NCBI GenBank assembly: GCA_030040035.1
Contig: JASHUJ010000021.1
Span: forward strand, 1-5,802
Direction of reading: 5' to 3'
Length of the DNA stretch: 5,802 bases
Source of the DNA: Thermoplasmata archaeon
Lineage (GTDB): Archaea > Thermoplasmatota > Thermoplasmata > Lutacidiplasmatales > UBA184
Positions 1 through 4,955 of this stretch are shown here, one piece after another. Numbering within the stretch: the stretch's first letter is position 1; each line of letters starts with the position of its first letter. The notes beneath the pieces are model-generated. The model made no database searches. It was given only the letters and a program-made list of their open reading frames with translations, and was not told the origin of the DNA. Position numbers and translations under genes: made by a program.

Positions 1-1152
1 GCATCGGCATCGATCCCCGAGGTCCGGCTACGGGACCTTCGTCCGTCCGTCTCCCCCGTCGAGCTCGTGGGCCGGGTCGTCTCCTTCGATCGTCGCGAGG
101 TCGTGCGGAAATCCGATCAGAGCCGTCGGCCGCTGCTCTCGGGCCTGTTGAGCGATGGAACGGCCACGGTCCGATTCACCTGGTGGGACCCGCCCCGGGA
201 GGGGATCGAACGCGGGACGATCCTGCGGGCGGTCGGGGCCGAGGTGCGGGAGTTCCGCGATCGTCCCGAGGTGACGTTCACGTGGAGGACGCGCGTCGGC
301 GCCGCCGGCCCGGGCGACCTACCGCGGGTCGACGCGTCGGAGATCCCGTACCGGACCGTGCACGGCCTCGCTCCGCCGGACGAGGGGTTCCAGGTCGAGG
401 TCCGCATCGTCCGGATCGCCCCCCGCACGGTCACCGTCGGCGAGGAACGGCGGATCGTCCACGATGGGTTGGTCGCGGACCGCAGCGGCGCGATCGCGCT
501 CTCGTCGTGGAGCGATTTCGGGCTCACCGCCGGCGAGGCGGTCCGGATCTCGGGCGGGTACGTCCGTCGCTTCCGAGGCCGGGCCCAGCTCGTGCTCGAC
601 GAGCGGTCGAGCGTCGTCCGGGTCGAAGGCAGCGGGCTTCCCCGACCCGCGGAGCTGCTCGAGCGAGCCCCGGTACCGATCGCCCGCGTCGAGGACGAGG
701 GCGGCGGCGAGGCGGTCGCCGTCGAGGGGATCGTGGTCGGACTGCTGCCCCCGAGCGGGCTCGTCTACCGGTGCCCGACGTGCGCCCGGACCGTAAAGAA
801 CGGGATCTGCCGGATCCACGGACAGGTCGAGGGGCGGCCGGACCTGCGGGCCCGCCTGGTCCTCGACGACGGGACGGGCGCCCTGACAGTCAACGCCGGG
901 CGGGCCGATACCGAACGCCTCTGGGGCGTGACGCTCGAGGAGGCCCGGCGGCGTCTGCGCGAGCAACCCGACGTGAGCCTCCTCGAGGAGTCGATCCTCG
1001 AGACGGTCCTCGGTCGGCGCCTGCGGGTCCGCGGCGTGGGCACGAAGGACGACTTCGGAGTGACGCTCGTCCCGGATTCGATCGAGACGGTGGACGTCGA
1101 TCTCGAGGCCGCGGCGGCGGAGCTGGGGGCCCGTCTGGGCGGGGGCCGGTAG
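1..1152 (+). CDS. rpa: Replication protein A (RPA), ssDNA-binding, multi-OB-fold; 5' end outside window
   Basis: Binds and protects single-stranded DNA in replication, recombination and repair. The frame is open from base 1, and the codons before the GTG at 67 already read as the first strand of an OB-fold (IPEVRLRDLRP...VELVGRVVSF), so the true start lies upstream and 67 is an internal valine. In window numbering (383 residues present), OB-fold 1 spans about 5-95. OB-fold 2 spans about 115-210, with DGLVADRSGAIALSSW and a GGYVRRFRGRAQL strand. OB-fold 3 starts near 230 and carries a zinc motif CPTC-x8-CRIH (Cys258, Cys261, Cys270, His273), followed by LVLDDGTGALTV, a typical OB strand pair. 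The CX2CX8CX2H spacing is that of archaeal RPA large subunits. The TAG stop overlaps the GTG of the next gene by one base, so the two are probably co-transcribed and translationally coupled. The family call is firm; the number of OB-folds before the window is unknown. Confidence 0.9.
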   Translation, partial: ASASIPEVRLRDLRPSVSPVELVGRVVSFDRREVVRKSDQSRRPLLSGLLSDGTATVRFTWWDPPREGIERGTILRAVGAEVREFRDRPEVTFTWRTRVGAAGPGDLPRVDASEIPYRTVHGLAPPDEGFQVEVRIVRIAPRTVTVGEERRIVHDGLVADRSGAIALSSWSDFGLTAGEAVRISGGYVRRFRGRAQLVLDERSSVVRVEGSGLPRPAELLERAPVPIARVEDEGGGEAVAVEGIVVGLLPPSGLVYRCPTCARTVKNGICRIHGQVEGRPDLRARLVLDDGTGALTVNAGRADTERLWGVTLEEARRRLREQPDVSLLEESILETVLGRRLRVRGVGTKDDFGVTLVPDSIETVDVDLEAAAAELGARLGGGR

Positions 1153-2072
1153 TGGCGCTCCGCGAGCCCGCGTGGCGCGTGACCGCCCGGGAGCTCGAGA
1201 CCTCCCTGGAGGAGGAGAAGGGCGAGGGCGATCGGGCTGCGTCGTACCTGCTCTCGCCGTTCGCAGCCCGGATGAACCGGGTGCTCGTCACCGGCACGCT
1301 GTCCCCCGCCGAGCCGATCGGCCGCGACGAGACCCAACCGTTCTGGCGGTCCCGGCTCACCGACCCGACCGGTGCGGTCGCGGTGACGGCCGGAAGCTTC
1401 CAACCCCGGGCGATGGCGCAGCTGCGCGCGTCCCCCGCGTCGCGGCCGGCGATCGTGGTCGGGAAGGCGCACCTCTACCGGGGCCGGGACGGGGTCGGAT
1501 ACGTGTCGGTCCGGGCCGAGGGGGTCCGGTTCGTCGGCGAGACCGAGGAGCGGTCCGTCCTGGCCGACATCGTGCGCCAGACCCTCGACCGGCTCGATCT
1601 CGTCGAGCGCGTCGCGCGCGAGCCCGATCGGAGCGACGACAGCTTGGGGGCCCAGGGCACGCCGCGGAGCTGGGTGCGGGCGGCTCGGGAGTCCCTGCGT
1701 CGGTACCCGAACGTGGACCGCGAAGCGTTCCGCCGGGATCTGCGTCCGGCCCTCCGTCGCATCGCCGGGGACTCGGGACCGCCGCCCCCTCCTGCGGTGC
1801 CGCCGCCGTCGGTGACCGTGACCCGGGTGCCCGTCGCCGCGCCGGCTCGCCCGGCCCCGACCGCCGCCGAACGCGCTGAGGAGTCCGTGTTCCTCGATCA
1901 CCTCGACGAGATCGCCGAGGCTTCGGCGGACGGCTACGCCGACCTCAAGGAGCTCCTGGCCCGGGTCGCCTCCGAAGGTCTTCCGGGCGAACGGGCCGAG
2001 GCTGCGCTCAACCGCCTCGAGGAGGAGGGCGTCGTGGAGGAGCCGATCGTCGGGAAGCTCCGCCGGGCGTAG
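1152..2072 (+). CDS. rpap: RPA-associated protein (COG3390), OB-fold plus winged-helix-like C-terminus
   Basis: Archaeal RPA partner, usually encoded directly after RPA; in haloarchaea the rpa-rpap pairs are operons needed for DNA repair. The GTG start at 1152 shares its first base with the RPA stop (TAGTG). It is chosen because the conserved family N-terminus (REPAWRVTAREL) follows at residues 4-15 and the frame upstream only shadows RPA. The protein is 306 aa. Residues 29-46 (ASYLLSPFAARMNRVLVTG) lead into an OB-fold up to about 130, with DPTGAVAVTAGSFQP and VGYVSVRAEGVRFV as recognisable family motifs. Residues 131-206 are helical and charged. Residues 208-237 are a proline/alanine-rich linker. 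Residues 244-306 look like a small winged-helix domain ending in EEEGVVEEPIVGKLRRA, recalling the RPA32 C-terminal module. No separate promoter is visible, so expression should follow RPA. Confidence 0.87.
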   Translation: MALREPAWRVTARELETSLEEEKGEGDRAASYLLSPFAARMNRVLVTGTLSPAEPIGRDETQPFWRSRLTDPTGAVAVTAGSFQPRAMAQLRASPASRPAIVVGKAHLYRGRDGVGYVSVRAEGVRFVGETEERSVLADIVRQTLDRLDLVERVAREPDRSDDSLGAQGTPRSWVRAARESLRRYPNVDREAFRRDLRPALRRIAGDSGPPPPPAVPPPSVTVTRVPVAAPARPAPTAAERAEESVFLDHLDEIAEASADGYADLKELLARVASEGLPGERAEAALNRLEEEGVVEEPIVGKLRRA

Positions 2073-2086
2073 CCGGTCGGCGCGTC

Positions 2087-2100
2087 AAGAGCATTTATAT
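2087..2100 (+). promoter_or_regulatory. Archaeal promoter: purine-rich BRE and TATA box for the FKBP gene
   Basis: TTTATAT at 2094-2100 is a good archaeal TATA box and stands out in very GC-rich DNA. It is preceded by a purine-rich run AAGAG (2087-2091) in the position of a TFB recognition element. It lies 15 bp after the stop of the RPA-associated gene and about 110 bp before the FKBP start. With normal archaeal spacing, transcription should begin near 2121-2126, giving the FKBP mRNA a leader of about 80 nt. This separates the FKBP gene from the RPA operon as its own unit. The start site is predicted from spacing, not observed. Confidence 0.65.
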
Positions 2101-2126
2101 CGGCCGCCGGCTCGGGCCGCGGGGGA

Positions 2127-2177
2127 ATGAGGAACACCTGTCTCTCCGAATCGGTGACGAGACCAGCGACGAGCTGA
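2127..2177 (+). other. Possible 16-codon upstream ORF in the FKBP leader
   Basis: An ATG at 2127 opens a short frame (MRNTCLSESVTRPATS, stop TGA at 2175-2177) in the predicted 5' leader, 28 bp before the FKBP ATG and in a different frame. The ATG falls within a few bases of the transcription start expected from the TATA box at 2094-2100, so it could be read as a leaderless start. An ATG in this position may be chance, and the peptide resembles nothing I recognise. Confidence 0.2.
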
Positions 2178-2205
2178 CCCCCACCTCCCCGAACCTCGAT
2201 CCATC

Positions 2206-3123
2206 ATGGCGGAACCGAAGCCCTCCATCGTCCTCCCCGTGATCCTCGTCGCGGCGGTCCTGATCGGCGCCGGCGTCGGGGTCGGGTTCCTCTACGAGGC
2301 GAACCACCCGAAGCCCTCGCCCGCGCCGTGGACGGTCGCGGTCGGCAGCAACGTGACGGTCAACTACATCGGCACGTTCGGGAGCGGTCCCCAGGAGGGG
2401 CGCGTCTTCGACACGTCGATCTACTCGGTCGCGATCGACAACGTGACCTACCCGAAGTCGCTCCAGTTCTCCTACCGGGGGAGCGAGGCGAACTACACGC
2501 CGCTCGGCGTGAGCGTCGGGCCGAACGTCCCCTCGAGCGGCTACACGATCGACAACATCACCTTCGGGGGCGTCGTCACCGGCTTCTGGAAGGGCCTGCT
2601 CGGGCTCGAGGTCGGGCAGACGCACGTCATCTCCTTCCCGCCGAGCCAGGGCTACGGGGCCGCGGACCCGAGCTGCTTCGTCACGCAGCCCCTGACGTAC
2701 TCGACGCCGGTCCTCCACATCCTGACCCCGTCCGCCTTCTCGACCACCTACTCGGGCGTCAACGCGAGCGCGGGCACGCGCTTCTCCGACCCCACCTACG
2801 GCTGGACCGACCTCGTCTTCTCGGTGAACTCGAGCGCGGTCGTCGTCCAGATGTTGCCGTCCGTCGGCTGGCTGGTGCCGGGGTCGCACTGGCCGGTCGA
2901 GGTCACCTCCGTGAACACGACCACGATCACGCTCGTCAACGAGCTCACGTTCTCCGATGTCGGCAACGTCTCGGGGACGGTCTCGGGTTCCGGCGTCTGC
3001 GGCGCCACGAGCTACATCGTTTCCGGGCTGAACCTGAGCTCGGGGACGTTCGTCCAGGACTTCAACCGCGAGGTCGTCGGCCAGTGGCTGACGTTCACCG
3101 TGACGATCGTCGCCAAATACTGA
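2206..3123 (+). CDS. Membrane-anchored FKBP-type peptidyl-prolyl cis-trans isomerase (SlyD/FKBP26-like)
   Basis: Probably catalyses proline cis-trans isomerisation and chaperones proteins outside the membrane. The protein is 305 aa. Residues 8-29 form one hydrophobic segment (signal anchor), so the rest should be extracytoplasmic. The FKBP core runs from about 43: VNYIGTF (52-58), VFDTS (67-71, with the FD pair of the active site), then GGVVTGFWKGLLGLEVGQ (121-138) and FPPSQGYG (144-151, Tyr150 matching the FKBP12 active-site Tyr82). The position of FKBP12 Trp59 is Phe127. The fold closes far downstream with FVQDFNREVVGQWLTFTV (282-299), matching the SlyD VDFNHPLAGK-type final strand. About 130 residues are therefore inserted in the flap, roughly twice the usual SlyD insert. 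There are nine N-x-S/T sequons and only two cysteines (157, 265). ATG 2206 is the only sensible start: the frame is closed by TGA at 2155, and no Shine-Dalgarno sequence is seen. Confidence 0.85.
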   Translation: MAEPKPSIVLPVILVAAVLIGAGVGVGFLYEANHPKPSPAPWTVAVGSNVTVNYIGTFGSGPQEGRVFDTSIYSVAIDNVTYPKSLQFSYRGSEANYTPLGVSVGPNVPSSGYTIDNITFGGVVTGFWKGLLGLEVGQTHVISFPPSQGYGAADPSCFVTQPLTYSTPVLHILTPSAFSTTYSGVNASAGTRFSDPTYGWTDLVFSVNSSAVVVQMLPSVGWLVPGSHWPVEVTSVNTTTITLVNELTFSDVGNVSGTVSGSGVCGATSYIVSGLNLSSGTFVQDFNREVVGQWLTFTVTIVAKY

Positions 3124-3146
3124 GCGCGCGCCCACCGCCCGCGCGC
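3124..3146. terminator. GC hairpin in the convergent gap, possible two-way terminator
   Basis: Between the FKBP stop (3121-3123) and the stop of the opposing coiled-coil gene (3151-3153) lies a perfect 7-bp inverted repeat, GCGCGCG at 3124-3130 and CGCGCGC at 3140-3146, with a 9-nt loop. Such a stem could form in transcripts from either side. No T-tract follows on either strand, and archaeal termination normally depends on T-runs, so a terminator role is uncertain. The stem may instead protect 3' ends or simply reflect base composition. Confidence 0.35.
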
Positions 3147-3150
3147 GGCC

Positions 3151-4050
3151 CTACCCACCGAGCGTGATCTTGCCCCGTTTCCACAGCTCTTCGAGCTGGG
3201 CGTCGGCGGTCGAGGCGAGCACGGCCTCGTCCGACCGGCCCCGACGGGTGTAGGTTCGCAGGGTCTTGCGCGCCTCGTCCCGGCGCTGGCGGCTCGCCTG
3301 GAGGATCCGGCGGCCCTCCTGCTCGAGCTCGGCGATCTGCCGGCTGACCTGTTCGACCTGGTCCATGACCTCGGCGCGGGCGCGACCCTTCGACCGGAGC
3401 TCGGCGACCAGGCCGCCCGCGTCCTGGAGACGCGCCCGGACCTCCCCCATCTTGGCCTCGCGATGGACCTTCGTCTGGGTCATCTCCTGGTCGAGCCGAT
3501 CGACCTCGGCCCGCGCCGCGATGATCTTCGCCTCGGCGTCCTTGCGCAGGCGCTCGTGTTCGGCGACCACGCCGGCCCGGGTCTCGGCCTCCTTGAGATC
3601 GCGGGACCGTTGGCGCAGCCGCGCGATCAGGGCATTCTCGTCGTCGAGCGTGAGCGCGTGGGTCTGCTGGCGCAGTTCGAGGTCGGCGATCTCCTTGCGG
3701 ATCTGATCCGGCCGGATGCGCTCGCCGGGGGTGAAGGAGAGCTTGAGCTCCCGCAAGTGGACCACCGCCTCCTGGACCGCTGCGCGGGCCGCGTCCCGCT
3801 GCTTGCGCAGTTCCGCGAACCGGCGGCCCAGATCGCCGTGCTGGGAATACAGTGCCTCGACCTCCGCCTGGGGGGCCTGGCGCCGGTCGTAGAGCGACTT
3901 CTGCTCGGCGGACAGCTTGCGCATGTCCGCGATCAGCGCCTGCCGACGGCGATGGAGGCTCTCCAACTGACCGTCGAGCTGCCGGAGCCGGGTGCGATCG
4001 TCCCGGTCGGCGCGCTCGTCCTCGTCGGACAGGACGGGCCTTGGAGCCAC
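3151..4050 (-). CDS. Archaeal coiled-coil protein, COG1340-like, function unknown
   Basis: A 299-aa protein dominated by charged heptad-like helices, with no signal peptide or membrane segment, so cytoplasmic. Coiled coil 1 covers about residues 20-105 and coiled coil 2 about 116-265, separated by a short hinge containing SFTPGERIRPDQ (105-116). Just after the hinge, IRKEIADLELRQQT (117-130) followed by LDDENALIARLRQ (135-147) matches the best conserved stretch I know from COG1340-type archaeal coiled-coil proteins. The C-terminus (LEELWKRGKITLGG, 286-299) looks like a small conserved tail. There are no cysteines. The GTG at 4050 is the start; the next in-frame methionine is residue 43, inside the helix. 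It lies 109 bp after larB on the same strand and converges with the FKBP gene. The role is unknown; scaffold or nucleic-acid/ribosome association would be guesses. The family assignment is moderately sure because coiled coils resemble each other. Confidence 0.75.
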   Translation of the reverse strand: MAPRPVLSDEDERADRDDRTRLRQLDGQLESLHRRRQALIADMRKLSAEQKSLYDRRQAPQAEVEALYSQHGDLGRRFAELRKQRDAARAAVQEAVVHLRELKLSFTPGERIRPDQIRKEIADLELRQQTHALTLDDENALIARLRQRSRDLKEAETRAGVVAEHERLRKDAEAKIIAARAEVDRLDQEMTQTKVHREAKMGEVRARLQDAGGLVAELRSKGRARAEVMDQVEQVSRQIAELEQEGRRILQASRQRRDEARKTLRTYTRRGRSDEAVLASTADAQLEELWKRGKITLGG

Positions 4051-4073
4051 GGGCGATGGAGCACCCTTGCCCG

Positions 4074-4080
4074 AGAAAAA
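4074..4080 (-). promoter_or_regulatory. T-rich element upstream of the coiled-coil gene (weak promoter or larB terminator)
   Basis: On the minus strand a TTTTTCT run sits with its centre about 28 nt before the GTG at 4050, the distance expected for a TATA-like element of a leaderless transcript. It is not a good TATA sequence. The same T-tract, about 80 nt after the larB stop, could instead terminate larB, since archaeal termination uses T-runs. A second short TTTT lies on the minus strand near 4124. The sequence alone cannot decide between the two. Confidence 0.25.
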
Positions 4081-4132
4081 CCCTTCTGATACCCCTCGGA
4101 TCGGACGGGGGGTGGGTCTCGCAAAATCCGAG

Positions 4133-4168
4133 CGGCGCCCAGCGCGAGTTGCCCGGCGCTCAGCGCGC
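4133..4168. repeat. Imperfect GC-rich direct repeats across the larB stop
   Basis: CGGCGCCCAGCGCGA at 4133-4147 is repeated as CGGCGCTCAGCGCGC at 4154-4168 (13 of 15 positions the same, 21-bp period). A weaker third copy starts near 4170 (CGGCGCCCTCGACGCGC). The array spans the last codons of larB and the start of the gap after it. It may have arisen by slippage and could explain the Arg/Ala-rich tail of LarB. No function is implied. Confidence 0.3.
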
Positions 4169-4897
4169 TCGGCGCCCTCGACGCGCCGGAGCGCTCAGAA
4201 GGAAGTGCTGAGCGGCGAAGAGTGCGGCCGGCACCGCGGCGTCGATGTTCACGACCGCGATCGGGGCGCACGATTGCAACATCGCGGTGAGCGCCGCCTC
4301 CCCCCGCCCGCCCCGCCCGTACCCGACGGACGTCGGCACGCCCACGACCGGCGCCCGGACGAGCCCCGCGAGGACCGTGGGCAGGGCTCCCTCACGGCCC
4401 GCGAACACCAGGTACACCTCCGGCCGGTAGCGTTCGACGGTCCGCACCGCGCGCAGTAGCCGGTGGAGGCCCGCGACCCCGACATCGTGCGCGAGGACCG
4501 GGCGCAGGCCGAGCTCGACGAGGACCGCTCGGGCCTCCTCGGCCGCGGGCACGTCGCTCGTCCCGGCGGTGACGATCGCCACGCGGCCGGGCCGGTACTC
4601 GGCACCGAGCGGGCCGCGCAGTCGCACGATCCGATCGCCAGCCCGGAAGACGATCGGGAGTCCCGCGCGCCGCTGCGTCCGCAACGCGGCCAATTGCGAG
4701 CGCGTGGGCCGCGAGACGATGGCGCCCTCGCCCCGCGCCGCGAGCGCGCGCAGGATCCCGAGAAGGTGGGGGACCGTCTTGCCCTGCCCGAGGATCACCT
4801 CGGGCACGCCGATGCGCCGGACCCGATCCCGGTCGAGCCGGGCGTAGGTGCCGACGCGCAGTTCCCGTCGCGGGGGCCGGGTGCGCGAGCGCGCCAC
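4160..4897 (-). CDS. larB: LarB, NaAD carboxylase/hydrolase of nickel-pincer cofactor biosynthesis
   Basis: LarB carboxylates the pyridinium ring of nicotinic acid adenine dinucleotide and releases AMP, giving the dicarboxylated mononucleotide that LarE and LarC turn into the nickel-pincer cofactor. From GTG 4897 the protein is 245 aa. Motifs in order: YARLDRDRVRRIGVPEVILG (18-37) with GQGKT (37-41); AGTSDVPAAEEA (111-122); DVGVAGLHRLL (138-148); AGREGALPTVLAGL (166-179); VPTSVGYG (187-194); SCAP (209-212), whose Cys210 matches the catalytic cysteine; and VVNID (215-219). The frame stays open to an ATG at 5011, but that would overlap the divergent gene by 56 bp and adds residues unlike LarB. 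GTG 4897 lies about 25 nt from a TATA element, as for a leaderless mRNA. Oddities: the usual N-terminal helical region is nearly absent, and the segment after Cys210 departs from the family (see findings). No larC or larE is in view. Confidence 0.88.
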   Translation of the reverse strand: MARSRTRPPRRELRVGTYARLDRDRVRRIGVPEVILGQGKTVPHLLGILRALAARGEGAIVSRPTRSQLAALRTQRRAGLPIVFRAGDRIVRLRGPLGAEYRPGRVAIVTAGTSDVPAAEEARAVLVELGLRPVLAHDVGVAGLHRLLRAVRTVERYRPEVYLVFAGREGALPTVLAGLVRAPVVGVPTSVGYGRGGRGEAALTAMLQSCAPIAVVNIDAAVPAALFAAQHFLLSAPARRGRRAR

Positions 4898-4917
4898 CCA
4901 AGCCCCGACCCGAGGCG

Positions 4918-4925
4918 TGATATAG
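4918..4925. promoter_or_regulatory. TATA-like element in the divergent gap, possibly shared by larB and the acyl-CoA dehydrogenase gene
   Basis: TGATATAG at 4918-4925 is the only AT-rich element in the 58-bp gap between the two divergent starts. Its near-palindromic core (ATATA at 4920-4924) can be read on both strands. The core centre is about 25 nt from the larB GTG (4897) and about 33 nt from the acyl-CoA dehydrogenase ATG (4956). This predicts a leaderless larB mRNA and a leader of only 6-8 nt for the other gene. Neither start has a Shine-Dalgarno sequence, which fits. A purine-rich GAGG stretch (4912-4915) on the plus side could be a BRE, making the plus direction the stronger one. Confidence 0.5.
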
Positions 4926-4955
4926 CGGGTGCCAGTGGTCGCGGTCCGCCGGTCG

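Noticed and set aside
183..1151. Upstream extension of the RPA-associated protein frame to 183
   Set aside because: It overlaps RPA and reads as Arg/Gly/Pro-rich shadow sequence; the conserved N-terminus begins just after GTG 1152.
765..1901. 378-aa minus-strand open frame over the RPA region
   Set aside because: Low-complexity Arg/Gly/Pro content, no motif, and two real genes on the plus strand.
2101..2120. Small inverted repeat (CGGCC/GGCCG) downstream of the FKBP TATA box
   Set aside because: Only 5 bp, lies mostly before the predicted transcription start, and is expected by chance in such GC-rich sequence.
2095..3135. 346-aa minus-strand open frame across the FKBP gene
   Set aside because: Its translation is Arg/Asp/Val-rich low-complexity sequence typical of the opposite strand of a GC-rich gene, and the plus-strand frame encodes a recognisable FKBP.
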